The notes under the pieces were generated by a model. That model did not search any database, was not told the DNA's origin, and saw nothing but the letters and a program-made list of their open reading frames with translations. The position numbers and the translations under genes are program-made. A stretch of DNA of 64,000 nt. Source: Streptomyces qaidamensis (GTDB taxonomy: Bacteria; Actinomycetota; Actinomycetes; Streptomycetales; Streptomycetaceae). The stretch lies in assembly GCF_001611795.1 (NCBI RefSeq), contig NZ_CP015098.1:5208001-5272000 (forward strand). Reading direction: 5' to 3'. This document shows positions 45,096 through 53,472 of the stretch, one piece after another (the first letter of the stretch is position 1; each line of letters starts with the position of its first letter).

Positions 45096-45611
45096 TCAGA
45101 CGCCGGTCCGCCCGTCGACGAGCTCACGGACGACGTCGAGGTGGCCGTTGTGGCGGGACGTCTCCTCGATGAGGTGGAGGATCACCCAGCGGAGGTCGAC
45201 ATGGCGGCCATCGCTGATGGGACGCTTGGCCGTTGAGTTCAGGTCGTGCTCGGACACCAGGCGGCGGTAACGGGCACTCTGCTCCCGGTACTCGGCGAGA
45301 AGGCGGGGCAACGGGATGTCGACCGCTGTCCGCATCTCGGGGTCGGGATCATCGTCGGTCGCCTCGGTGAGCGGCCCCACAGGCTCCTCGCCCAGGAACA
45401 TCACCTGGAACCAGTAGTGCTCGACCCAGCGCAGATGGCTGATCAGCCCGCACAACGTCATCAGCGGTGAACTCGGGAGCGGGGCCTTGCGGGCGTCCTC
45501 GGCTGACACGCCCTCGCACTTGGCCAGCGCGGTGTCCCGGGCGTAGTCGAGGAAGGTGACCAGCTGCGTACGCTCGTCCCACGCGGAAGGTGTATCGGTT
45601 CGTCGGGTCAT
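45096..45611 (-). CDS. DinB-family (DUF664) protein
   Basis: 171 residues of the DinB superfamily: SAWDERTQLVTFLDYARDTA helix, LCGLISHLRWVEHYWFQ with a metal-type His, and VILHLIEETSRHNGHLDVVR with two more. Similar in plan to the gene at 75-575 but divergent in sequence. It is convergent with the DUF397 gene, 9 bp apart. Possible thiol S-transferase; function unproven. Confidence 0.85.
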   Translation of the reverse strand: MTRRTDTPSAWDERTQLVTFLDYARDTALAKCEGVSAEDARKAPLPSSPLMTLCGLISHLRWVEHYWFQVMFLGEEPVGPLTEATDDDPDPEMRTAVDIPLPRLLAEYREQSARYRRLVSEHDLNSTAKRPISDGRHVDLRWVILHLIEETSRHNGHLDVVRELVDGRTGV

Positions 45612-45674
45612 CGCGAGGAGCTTCGCGCAGCTCTGAACGGATGTCGACTCAATTGGTCGGAACCCGCACAGGCA

Positions 45675-45974
45675 CTAGTCCTCGCGCCTGCGCCCGTCCG
45701 TGTCCGTGTCCGGATCCTTGTCCTGGTCGAGGGACTTCAGGAAGTCGGGATTGTCGTCGGGCGCCACCCACCGCCGGGGACGCTCCGCCGCCGGTACCCG
45801 CTTCTTGCCGGCGATCAGCCAGGAGATCGACCCGACAAGCGGAAACAGCAGCACAAGGATCGCCCACAGCGGCTTGGGCATGTGGCGGATCTCGTCGTCC
45901 TTCGTGCTGATGCAGTCGATGAACGCGTACACGCTGAGTGCCAACGGCACGAGGAACATCAGTACCCGGAGCAT
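45675..45974 (-). CDS. PLDc_N-type small membrane protein
   Basis: 99 residues with two membrane helices: MLRVLMFLVPLALSVYAFID and MPKPLWAILVLLFPLVGSIS-WLIAG, the phospholipase D N-terminal (PLDc_N) pattern without the catalytic domain. An acidic, Asp-rich tail follows. ATG 45974 is preferred since earlier residues are not protein-like. Commonly found next to the menaquinone decarboxylase gene in Streptomyces as I recall. Role unknown. Confidence 0.82.
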   Translation of the reverse strand: MLRVLMFLVPLALSVYAFIDCISTKDDEIRHMPKPLWAILVLLFPLVGSISWLIAGKKRVPAAERPRRWVAPDDNPDFLKSLDQDKDPDTDTDGRRRED

Positions 45975-46041
45975 GCGGCCTCTCAGCGAAAGCGGGTGGG
46001 TGGTTCCAGGCCAGGGTAGCGGCTCGGGGATACTGGACCCC

Positions 46042-47493
46042 ATGGCTTACGACGATCTTCGCTCCCTGCTCAGGGCGCTGGAGCGCGAGGGCGACCTCAA
46101 GCGCATCAAGGCCGAGGTGGACCCGTACCTGGAGGTCGGGGAGATCGTCGACCGGGTGCAGAAGTCCGGCGGCCCCGCCCTGCTCTTCGAGAACGTGCGC
46201 GGGTCGAGCATGCCCCTCGCGATGAACGTGTTCGGCACGGACCGGCGGCTGCTGAAGGCACTGGGCCTCAAGTCGTACGCCGAGATCTCCGAGCGGATCG
46301 GCGGGCTGCTCAAGCCCGAGCTGCCGCACGGCTTCGTCGGCGTCCGGGAGGCCTTCGGCAAGCTCGGCGCGATGACGCACGTGCCGCCGAAGAAGGTGAA
46401 GGACGGCCCCGTGCAGGAGGTCGTCCTGACGGGGGACGACGTCGACCTCGACCAGCTGCCCGCCCTGTTCACCTGGCCGAAGGACGGCGGGTCGTTCTTC
46501 AACCTGGGGCTGACCCACACCAAGGACCCGGAGAGCGGCGTCCGCAACCTCGGGCTGTACCGCCTCCAGCGGCACGACAAGCGCACCATCGGCATGCACT
46601 GGCAGATCCACAAGGACAGCCGGAACCACTACCAGGTGGCCGCGCGCAGGGGCGAGCGGCTGCCCGTCGCGATCGCCTTCGGGTGTCCGCCCGCCGTGAC
46701 GTACGCCTCCACCGCCCCGCTGCCCGGGGACATCGACGAGTACCTGTTCGCCGGGTTCCTCGCGGGCAAGCGGATCGAGATGGTCGACTGCAAGACCGTG
46801 CCGCTCCAGGTGCCGGCGCAGGCGGAGGTCGTGATCGAGGGCTGGCTGGAGCCGGGCGAGATGCTGCCCGAGGGTCCGTTCGGCGACCACACCGGCTTCT
46901 ACACGCCGCAGGAGCCCTTCCCGGCGCTGACGATCGACTGCATCACGATGCGGAAGCGGCCGCTGCTCCAGTCGATCGTCGTGGGCCGCCCGCCGACGGA
47001 GGACGGGCCGCTGGGCCGGGCGACGGAACGCTTCTTCCTGCCGCTGCTGAAGATCATCGTGCCGGACATCGTGGACTACCACCTGCCGGAGGCGGGCGGC
47101 TTCCACAACTGCGCGATCGTCTCGATCGACAAGAAGTACCCGAAGCACGCGCAGAAGGTCATGCACGCGATCTGGGGCGCGCACATGATGTCGCTGACCA
47201 AGCTGATCGTGGTCGTCGACTCCGACTGCGACGTGCACGATCTGCACGAGGTCGCCTGGCGGGCGCTGGGCAACACGGACTACGCCCGCGACCTGTCGGT
47301 CGTCGAGGGCCCCGTCGACCACCTCGACCACGCCTCCTACCAGCAGTTCTGGGGCGGCAAGGCCGGCATCGACGCGACGAAGAAGTGGCCCGAGGAGGGC
47401 TACACCCGCGACGGCGGCTGGCCCGACATGGTCGAGTCCGACCCGGAGACGGCGGCGAAGGTGGACCGCCGCTGGAAGGAGTACGGCCTGTGA
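46042..47493 (+). CDS. mqnL: UbiD-type menaquinone biosynthesis decarboxylase
   Basis: 483 residues of the UbiD family, a prenyl-FMN-dependent decarboxylase acting on the prenylated 6-hydroxynaphthoate-type intermediate of the futalosine pathway. Motifs are SGVRNLGLYRLQRHDKRTIG (cofactor and metal region) and EGPFGDHTGFYTP, with the catalytic Glu/Asp. The cofactor would be made by the UbiX homologue at 49079. ATG 46042 is the only sensible start. It overlaps mqnP by four bases. The symbol follows usage for this pathway and rests on context. Confidence 0.9.
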   Translation: MAYDDLRSLLRALEREGDLKRIKAEVDPYLEVGEIVDRVQKSGGPALLFENVRGSSMPLAMNVFGTDRRLLKALGLKSYAEISERIGGLLKPELPHGFVGVREAFGKLGAMTHVPPKKVKDGPVQEVVLTGDDVDLDQLPALFTWPKDGGSFFNLGLTHTKDPESGVRNLGLYRLQRHDKRTIGMHWQIHKDSRNHYQVAARRGERLPVAIAFGCPPAVTYASTAPLPGDIDEYLFAGFLAGKRIEMVDCKTVPLQVPAQAEVVIEGWLEPGEMLPEGPFGDHTGFYTPQEPFPALTIDCITMRKRPLLQSIVVGRPPTEDGPLGRATERFFLPLLKIIVPDIVDYHLPEAGGFHNCAIVSIDKKYPKHAQKVMHAIWGAHMMSLTKLIVVVDSDCDVHDLHEVAWRALGNTDYARDLSVVEGPVDHLDHASYQQFWGGKAGIDATKKWPEEGYTRDGGWPDMVESDPETAAKVDRRWKEYGL

Positions 47494-48392
47494 CTTCCGC
47501 TTCCGCCGCCATCCCGCAGCCGGGACGCACCAAGGCCTTCCTGCGGCTGGTGATGATCGAGCACTCGGTCTTCGCGCTGCCCTTCGCCTACATCGCCGCG
47601 CTCACCGCGATGTTCCAGTGGGACAGGAACATCCACTGGGGCAAGCTGCTGCTGGTCACCGTCTGCATGGTGGGGCTGCGCACGTTCGCCATGGCGGTCA
47701 ACCGGATCATCGACCGGGAGATCGACGCGCGCAATCCGCGCACGGCACAGCGCGAGCTGGTGACCGGCGCGATGTCGGTGAAGCACGCGTGGACGGGCGC
47801 GCTGATCGCCCTGGCCGTGTTCCTCGGCGCGGCGGCCCTGCTCAACCCGCTGTGCCTGGCGCTGGCCCCCATCGCGGTGATCCCGATGGTGGTCTACCCG
47901 TACGGCAAGCGGTTCACGAACTTCCCGCAGGCCATCCTCGGCCTCGCCCAGGCCATGGGCCCGGTCGGCGGCTGGCTGGCGATCTCGGGGGAGTGGTCCT
48001 GGGAGGCGGTGATCCTCGGTCTGGCCGTCGGGATCTGGATCGGCGGCTTCGACCTGATCTACGCCTGCCAGGACGTGGAGACCGACCGTGAGATCGGCGT
48101 CATGTCCGTCCCGGCGCGGTTCGGCATCCCGTCGGCGATCTGGGGCGCCCGCGTCTGCCACGCCCTCACGACCGCCCTGTTCGTCTGGTACGCCCTCGCC
48201 ACCGGCGCCGGTGCCTTCTTCTGGCTGGGCCTGCTGATCGTCGCCGGGGCCTTCCTCTACGAGCACTCGATCGTGCGCCCCCACGACCTCTCCCGGGTGA
48301 ACCGGGCCTTCTTCAGCGTCAACGGCTTCATCGGCATCGCCCTGTTCGTGTGCGCGCTGCTGGACCTGCTGGTGCGTGGCCTCACCGTGTGA
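47490..48392 (+). CDS. mqnP: Menaquinone biosynthesis prenyltransferase MqnP (UbiA family)
   Basis: 300 residues with eight or nine membrane helices and both Asp-rich motifs: NRIIDREIDARNPRT near residue 70 and YACQDVETDREIG near 192. It attaches the polyprenyl chain in the late futalosine route. GTG 47490 overlaps the upstream decarboxylase stop (GTGA), so the two are coupled. It ends 11 bp inside the convergent rhomboid gene. Confidence 0.92.
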   Translation: MTSASAAIPQPGRTKAFLRLVMIEHSVFALPFAYIAALTAMFQWDRNIHWGKLLLVTVCMVGLRTFAMAVNRIIDREIDARNPRTAQRELVTGAMSVKHAWTGALIALAVFLGAAALLNPLCLALAPIAVIPMVVYPYGKRFTNFPQAILGLAQAMGPVGGWLAISGEWSWEAVILGLAVGIWIGGFDLIYACQDVETDREIGVMSVPARFGIPSAIWGARVCHALTTALFVWYALATGAGAFFWLGLLIVAGAFLYEHSIVRPHDLSRVNRAFFSVNGFIGIALFVCALLDLLVRGLTV

Positions 48393-48987
48393 GCGCGGCT
48401 GGGGCTGCCGGGCCGCGGCGGAACACGAACGCCGCCGCCACCCCCGCCAGCAGGCCCAGCAGGTGGCCCTGCCAGCTGACGCCCGTCTGGGTCGGGGCCA
48501 GGCCCGCCAGGATCGAGCCGCCCCAGACCGCGGCGATCAGGACGCCCGCCAGGACGCCCCAGGGGCGGCGCTCGACGAATCCGCTGACCAGGAGGAAGCC
48601 GAAGAGGCCGAAGATCACGCCGGAGGCGCCCGCGGTGTTGGTGCCGTCCGGGGCTATGAGCCAGACGCCCAGGCCGTCGACGACGATGATCAGCGCGCAG
48701 ACCAGCAGGAACCGGCGCAGGCCCGCGAGCGCCGCGAGGAAGCCGAGGACCAGCAGCGGCACGGTGTTGGCCGCCAGATGGGCGAAACCGAAGTGGATGA
48801 AGGACGAGGGGACGACATCGACCAGCTCGGACGGGTCGCGCGGGGTGACGCCGAAGCCGTCCAGCGCGTGGCCCGTGGCCACGTCGACCACTTCCAGCAG
48901 CCACAGCAGCGCGACCCAGGCGAGCATCAGCTTGCCCGCGGCCAGCGCACGATCGCCGTTCGACCACCCGGCTTGCGGACCCGACAT
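48382..48987 (-). CDS. Rhomboid family intramembrane serine protease
   Basis: 201 residues with six membrane helices. The catalytic pair is present: Ser in AGASGVIFGLFG and His in SWQGHLLGLLAG; the oxyanion-side Asn lies in HFGFAHLAANTVPLL. ATG 48987 begins MSGPQAGWSNGDRAL. It cleaves membrane proteins; the substrate is unknown. It sits between mqnP and ubiX on the opposite strand, a typical Streptomyces arrangement as far as I recall. Confidence 0.9.
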   Translation of the reverse strand: MSGPQAGWSNGDRALAAGKLMLAWVALLWLLEVVDVATGHALDGFGVTPRDPSELVDVVPSSFIHFGFAHLAANTVPLLVLGFLAALAGLRRFLLVCALIIVVDGLGVWLIAPDGTNTAGASGVIFGLFGFLLVSGFVERRPWGVLAGVLIAAVWGGSILAGLAPTQTGVSWQGHLLGLLAGVAAAFVFRRGPAAPAALTR

Positions 48988-49078
48988 GGCGACCCCCAGT
49001 GTTCGCTCGTCCCCTCCGTGCAACGGCCCGCACCCCTTGGCCGGTTCCCACCCTGCGGCGCCGGATAGGCTCGGTGTT

Positions 49079-49765
49079 GTGAACCCAGTCAAGCCAGGCG
49101 AGATGCCGCGTACGCCTTGGATCGTAGGGGTGTCCGGGGCTTCCGGCACCCCGTATGCCGCTGCCGTGCTGCGGGCCCTTCTCGCCGCCGGCGAGAGCGT
49201 CGATCTCGTGGTGTCCCGGGCGTCCCGGCTGACCTTGCTGGACGAGACCGGGATCTCCTTCCGGGACGCCCACTGGCAGGCCGACCTGCGGGAATGGCTG
49301 TCCCGGGGCGCCGACGGCAAGCCGGACACCTTCTCCGTCGACATCGGCGCCGTACGGCACTGGAGCGCCGGCGACCTGGCCGCCGGGCCCTCCTCGGGGT
49401 CGTACCCCACCAAGGGCATGCTCATCGTGCCCGCCTCGACGGCGAGCGTGGCCGGGGTCGCGCTCGGCCTGTCGAAGGACCTGCTCCAGCGGGCGGCGAG
49501 CGTGACCCTCAAGGAGGGACGCAAGCTGATCGTGGCCGTGCGCGAGACCCCGCTGAACGGCCAGACGCTGCGGCACCTGGTCACCCTCGACGACGCGGGC
49601 GCGACGGTCGTGCCCGCCTCACCCGCCTTCTACGCGGGCGCGACGCACATCCAGGACCTGGTGGACTTCGTCGCCGGACGCGTACTCGACGCGGCGGGCG
49701 TGCCGCACCGGCTCTACCGCCGTTGGCAAGGTGAACTCGGCGGCGGTGCGCACCGCGACGGCTGA
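49079..49765 (+). CDS. ubiX: Flavin prenyltransferase UbiX
   Basis: 228 residues of the UbiX/Pad1 family, which prenylates FMN to make the UbiD cofactor. Seen are the N-terminal VGVSGASGTPYAAAVLRALL, SYPTKGMLIVPASTASVAGVALGLS and VRETPLNGQTLRHLVTLDDA signatures. It supports the decarboxylase at 46042. GTG 49079 has no ribosome site; ATAGGCT about 10 bases upstream looks like a -10 box, so it is probably leaderless. Confidence 0.93.
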   Translation: MNPVKPGEMPRTPWIVGVSGASGTPYAAAVLRALLAAGESVDLVVSRASRLTLLDETGISFRDAHWQADLREWLSRGADGKPDTFSVDIGAVRHWSAGDLAAGPSSGSYPTKGMLIVPASTASVAGVALGLSKDLLQRAASVTLKEGRKLIVAVRETPLNGQTLRHLVTLDDAGATVVPASPAFYAGATHIQDLVDFVAGRVLDAAGVPHRLYRRWQGELGGGAHRDG

Positions 49766-49822
49766 GCGGTACGCGAACCTCATCGGACTCAACGACAACT
49801 TCAGCGGAAGGCTTCGATCGCA

Positions 49823-50278
49823 ATGGACGCGGTGGACAGGCAGCTCATCCAGGCCCTGAGGGAGAACGGCCGGGCCTCCTACGCGGAGCTGGGACGCCTC
49901 GTCGGACTGTCGGGACCCAGTGTCACCGACCGCATCAACCGGCTGGAGGCGGCCGGTGTCATCACCGGCTACCGGGCCACCGTCGACGCCGCCTCGCTCG
50001 GCCTCGGCGTCACCGCCCTGATCGGCATCTCACTCTCCGACGCCACCGACCACGAGGACGTGGCGCAGCGGCTGAAGGACCTCTCGGAGATCGAGGACTG
50101 CTGGTTCATCGCGGGCGAGGACTCCTACATGCTCAAGGTGCGGGCGGCGGACGTCGACGGCCTGGAGAAGATGATCCGGCGGCTCAGCGGCATCGAGGGC
50201 GTCTCCCGCACGCGGACGACGATCGTGCTCTCCACGAAGTGGGAGAACCGGGTCGGGGAGCTGCCCGAAGAGGAGTAG
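49823..50278 (+). CDS. Lrp/AsnC family transcriptional regulator
   Basis: 151 residues: an N-terminal helix-turn-helix (DRQLIQALRENGRASYAELG then LVGLSGPSVTDRINRLE) and a RAM ligand-binding domain (DCWFIAGEDSYMLKVRAADV). ATG 49823. It lies between ubiX and mqnE on the same strand, 57 and 45 bp away, so it may respond to an amino acid and touch menaquinone genes; this is inference. Confidence 0.92.
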   Translation: MDAVDRQLIQALRENGRASYAELGRLVGLSGPSVTDRINRLEAAGVITGYRATVDAASLGLGVTALIGISLSDATDHEDVAQRLKDLSEIEDCWFIAGEDSYMLKVRAADVDGLEKMIRRLSGIEGVSRTRTTIVLSTKWENRVGELPEEE

Positions 50279-50323
50279 AGCGGTAGCCGTACGGTTGGGA
50301 CGTTGTCGTAGAAAGGTGTGGGC

Positions 50324-51487
50324 ATGGATCTCGGGCTCAAGCGCGAGCTGGAGGAGAAGGTCAGGGCGGGTGTCCGCCTGACCCGTGAGGACGGCATCGC
50401 GCTGTACGAGTCGGACGACCTGGCCTGGCTCGGCGGCCTCGCGCACGAGGTGCGCACCCGCAAGAACGGCGACGTCGTGCACTTCAACGTCAACCGGCAC
50501 CTCAACATGACGAACGTGTGCACGGCCTCCTGCGCGTACTGCTCCTTCCAGCGCAAGCCGGGGGAGAAGGACGCGTACACGATGCGCATCGAGGAGGCCG
50601 TCAAGCTCGCGAAGGCGATGGAGTCGGACAACCTCACCGAGCTGCACATCGTCAACGGGCTGCACCCGAACCTGCCGTGGCGGTACTACCCGCGGTCGCT
50701 GCGCGAGCTGAAGGCGGCGCTGCCGGACGTCTCGCTGAAGGCGTTCACGGCCACGGAGATCCACCACTTCGAGACCATCTCGGGGATGTCGGCGTCGGAG
50801 ATCCTCGACGAGCTCATCGACGCCGGTCTGGAGTCCCTCACCGGCGGCGGCGCCGAGATCTTCGACTGGGAGGTCCGCCAGCACATCGTGGACCACCGGA
50901 CCCACTGGGAGGACTGGTCCCGGATCCACCGGCTCGCACACGAAAAGGGTCTGAAGACCCCGTGCACGATGCTGTACGGGCACATCGAGGAGCCGCGTCA
51001 CCGGGTGGACCACGTGCTGCGGCTGCGTGAGCTGCAGGACGAGACCGGCGGCTTCCAGGTCTTCATTCCGCTGCGGTACCAGCACGACTTCGTCGACATG
51101 CAGGACGGCAAGGTGCGTAATCGCCTCCAGGCGCGGACGCAGATGGCGACGGGGGCCGAGGCGCTGAAGACCTTCGCGGTGTCACGGCTGCTGTTCGACA
51201 ACGTGCCGCACGTGAAGGTGTTCTGGGTGATGCACGGGGTGCAGACGGCTCAGCTGGCGCTGCAGCACGGGGCGGACGACATGGACGGGTCCGTCGTCGA
51301 GTACAAGATCACGCATGACGCGGACAACTACGGGACGCCGAACAAGCTGACGCGTGAGGATCTGCTGGATCTGATTCGCGATGCCGGGTTCCGGCCGGTG
51401 GAGCGGAACACGCGGTACGAGATCATCCGGGAGTATGAGGGGCCCGACCCGGAGCGTCGTGAGTCGCCGCAGCCCATGAGGGTCTGA
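50324..51487 (+). CDS. mqnE: Aminofutalosine synthase MqnE
   Basis: 387-residue radical SAM enzyme that joins 3-[(1-carboxyvinyl)oxy]benzoate and SAM to make aminofutalosine. The cluster motif is CTASCAYCSF (CxxxCxxC) near residue 66. HIVNGLHPNLPW and GGGAEIFDWEVR match MqnE/MqnC-type enzymes. ATG 50324 is preferred (AAAGG seven bases upstream); GTG 50318 is in frame. It marks the futalosine route, with the decarboxylase and mqnP completing later steps nearby. Confidence 0.95.
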   Translation: MDLGLKRELEEKVRAGVRLTREDGIALYESDDLAWLGGLAHEVRTRKNGDVVHFNVNRHLNMTNVCTASCAYCSFQRKPGEKDAYTMRIEEAVKLAKAMESDNLTELHIVNGLHPNLPWRYYPRSLRELKAALPDVSLKAFTATEIHHFETISGMSASEILDELIDAGLESLTGGGAEIFDWEVRQHIVDHRTHWEDWSRIHRLAHEKGLKTPCTMLYGHIEEPRHRVDHVLRLRELQDETGGFQVFIPLRYQHDFVDMQDGKVRNRLQARTQMATGAEALKTFAVSRLLFDNVPHVKVFWVMHGVQTAQLALQHGADDMDGSVVEYKITHDADNYGTPNKLTREDLLDLIRDAGFRPVERNTRYEIIREYEGPDPERRESPQPMRV

Positions 51488-51580
51488 TTGCGGCTTTCGG
51501 CGCGTGGGGGCTGGTCGTGCCCCGCGGTGGAGCCGCATACCGGCAGAGTCCCGCGCCCCTGGGCGGGGTACCCGGAGGGC

Positions 51581-52231
51581 ATGGTCGGTACGAGGGCTCC
51601 TGAGGACGCCTACACCGCTGAGCCGTTTCTTCCCGAGCGCGGCGGTCTTCCCGCTCTTCGGAAGGCCGCTGCCGAATGCCGGGGATGTCCGTTGCACCGG
51701 GACGCCACCCAGACCGTGTTCGGGGCCGGTGACACGGACGCCCGGGTCATGCTCGTGGGGGAGCAGCCCGGGGATCAGGAGGACCGGCGGGGGAAGCCGT
51801 TCGTCGGGCCGGCCGGGCAGTTGCTCGACCGGGCCCTGGAGGAGGCCGGTATCGATCCCTCCGAGGCCTATGTCACCAACGCCGTGAAGCACTTCAAGTT
51901 CACGCAGGCCGAGCCCCGGAAGCGGCGGATCCACAAGGCGCCGAACCTGCGGGAGATGACCGCGTGCGGGCCCTGGCTGGCCGCGGAGCTCGCGGTCGTG
52001 GAGCCGGAGCTGATCGTCGTCCTCGGGGCCACCGCCGGGAAGGCGCTGCTCGGGTCCTCCTTCCGGGTCACGCAGGTGCGCGGCACCGTGCTGGAGGAGG
52101 AGATCCACGGGAGGCCGGAGCGGCTGGTGCCGACCGTGCACCCCTCCTCGGTGCTGCGGTCGGACGACCGGGAGGCGGCGTACCGGGGGCTGGTGTCGGA
52201 CCTGAAGGTGGCGGCAGACGCCCTGTCGTAA
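51581..52231 (+). CDS. udgX: UdgX-family uracil-DNA-binding protein
   Basis: 216 residues of the uracil-DNA glycosylase superfamily. Motif A is GEQPGDQED, motif B VPTVHPSS, and the distinctive KRRIH loop follows VTNAVKHFKF. That loop histidine in mycobacterial UdgX forms a covalent link to the abasic sugar. Iron-sulphur cysteines are seen as CRGCPL and in MTACGPWL. This differs from ordinary family 4/5 enzymes. ATG 51581 follows GGAGG closely. It probably takes part in repair or capture of uracil-containing DNA. Confidence 0.92.
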   Translation: MVGTRAPEDAYTAEPFLPERGGLPALRKAAAECRGCPLHRDATQTVFGAGDTDARVMLVGEQPGDQEDRRGKPFVGPAGQLLDRALEEAGIDPSEAYVTNAVKHFKFTQAEPRKRRIHKAPNLREMTACGPWLAAELAVVEPELIVVLGATAGKALLGSSFRVTQVRGTVLEEEIHGRPERLVPTVHPSSVLRSDDREAAYRGLVSDLKVAADALS

Positions 52232-52247
52232 TAGCTACCATTTCGAC

Positions 52248-52772
52248 ATGCCCCTTACCCTCACACTCGAACCCGCCGTCACCCCCGAGCTGCGTGACGG
52301 TCTGCTCGATCTGTGGACCGATGTCTCCAACGCCGGAGGGGCCGTCGGGTACGTGCCGCCGGTGACGCGGGAGGAGATCCGCCCCGCGCTGGTGCAGCAC
52401 TTCGCGGCGATGGCGGACGGCCGGGTCAAGCTGCTCGTCGGGCACGACGAGGACGGAAGGGTCGCGGCGACCGCCTTCCTGACCTTCAACACACACCACC
52501 TGATGACGCACTGGCTGTGGCTGTACACGGTGATGGTGCACCCGAGGCACCAGGGCAAGGGCTGGGGGCGGGACCTGCTGCGCGCCGCCGCGGACACGGC
52601 CCGGGGCATGGACGGGATCGAGGCGATCCGGCTGACCTGCCGCGGCGGACTCGGTCTCGAGCGGTTCTACGAGACGTGCGGCTACAAGGAGGTCGGGCGG
52701 ATTCCCGGGGCGATCCGGGTGGCGCCGGGGGACGACCGCGAGGACGTCATCATGCTGCTGCCCCTCGTCTGA
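52248..52772 (+). CDS. GNAT N-acetyltransferase
   Basis: 174 residues with a GNAT core: LYTVMVHPRHQGKGWGRDLL gives the acetyl-CoA loop (Q/RxxGxG/A as HQGKGWG), and GLGLERFYETCGYKEVGRIP is the usual C-terminal motif. ATG 52248 lies 17 bases after the UdgX stop; there is no clear ribosome site. Substrate cannot be inferred. Confidence 0.9.
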   Translation: MPLTLTLEPAVTPELRDGLLDLWTDVSNAGGAVGYVPPVTREEIRPALVQHFAAMADGRVKLLVGHDEDGRVAATAFLTFNTHHLMTHWLWLYTVMVHPRHQGKGWGRDLLRAAADTARGMDGIEAIRLTCRGGLGLERFYETCGYKEVGRIPGAIRVAPGDDREDVIMLLPLV

Positions 52773-52863
52773 CCCCCCTGCAAGATCGGCCGCTCGGCGT
52801 GCTTCACTTGACGGTGCCCCTTTGGGTGCGTTCCGACCGTTCGAACCGGAAGAGTGGATTGAG

Positions 52864-53163
52864 ATGCTCCGCTACACGCTGATGCGCCTCGGAATCTTCG
52901 TGGGCTGCCTCGTGGTCGTCTGGGGCGCTGTCTACTCCGGCATCGCCCCGCGCGGGCTCGGCAGCAGCAACGGGCTGTGGATCGTGGCCCTCGCCCTGCT
53001 CATCTCCGCGCCGATCAGCCTGGTCGTGCTGCGCAAGGAGCGGGACCGGGCGTCGGTCCAGGTCGCGCAGCGCGTCGACCGGATGAAGGCCAACCTGGAC
53101 GCGAACCGCAGCCAGGAGGATGTGGCCGACGACACCGCCCGGGCCCAGGGGCAGACCTCGTAA
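52864..53163 (+). CDS. DUF4229 membrane protein
   Basis: 99 residues with two membrane helices (RLGIFVGCLVVVWGAVYSG and LWIVALALLISAPISLVVL) and then the polar RKERDRASVQVAQRVDRMKA tail, the DUF4229 layout. ATG 52864 is chosen by the family start MLRYTLMRLG. Function unknown; a strong terminator follows. Confidence 0.85.
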   Translation: MLRYTLMRLGIFVGCLVVVWGAVYSGIAPRGLGSSNGLWIVALALLISAPISLVVLRKERDRASVQVAQRVDRMKANLDANRSQEDVADDTARAQGQTS

Positions 53164-53183
53164 GGTCCCTCACACGCGTTCCG

Positions 53184-53225
53184 GCGCCCCGTTTCCGTAC
53201 ATGCTCGGAAACGGGGCGCTTTGCG
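53184..53225 (+). terminator. Rho-independent terminator after the DUF4229 gene
   Basis: Perfect 14-bp stem GCGCCCCGTTTCCG/CGGAAACGGGGCGC, 8-base loop, followed by TTTGCGTT. Confidence 0.9.
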
Positions 53226-53255
53226 TTGTATGGGTGTGTGTGCGTCGTCACCTGT

Positions 53256-53283
53256 CAAAGCCAGGCTTTGGGGTCCCCAAAGC
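53256..53283 (+). promoter_or_regulatory. Three-half-site operator ahead of the cysteine leader
   Basis: CAAAGC (53256), GCTTTG (53265) and CAAAGC (53278) form two overlapping perfect palindromes, CAAAGC-CAG-GCTTTG and GCTTTGGGG-T-CCCCAAAGC. They cover the expected -35 area. A -10-like GTTAAGGT lies at 53290-53297, about 7 bp before the leader ATG. Confidence 0.65.
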
Positions 53284-53303
53284 TCAGGTGTTAAGGTCCT
53301 GGT

Positions 53304-53405
53304 ATGAAGTCAGCAGTCGCGCCCCACTCGCCCCTGAGCGCTCCGCTCGTGGCGCGGCTGCACGTGGATCTCTGTCGGTGCGCGTCCGCTTTCTGTCGTC
53401 CCTGA
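53304..53405 (+). CDS. Cysteine-rich leader peptide (putative attenuator)
   Basis: 33 codons: MKSAVAPHSPLSAPL then VARLHVDLCRCASAFCRP. The LVARLHVDLCRC pattern with three clustered cysteines is the actinobacterial leader type found before sulphur and cysteine genes; cysteine-responsive attenuation has been described for similar peptides in mycobacteria. It appears leaderless, with a -10-like box just upstream. CTGACGT at its stop codon pairs perfectly with ACGTCAG at 53432-53438, so ribosome position could control RNA folding before the symporter gene. Confidence 0.75.
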   Translation: MKSAVAPHSPLSAPLVARLHVDLCRCASAFCRP

Positions 53406-53472
53406 CGTAACGCAACCCCCCGTCGTCTCCCACGTCAGCTCCCCTACGCGTCCCCCCAACGGAGTCAGTCGC

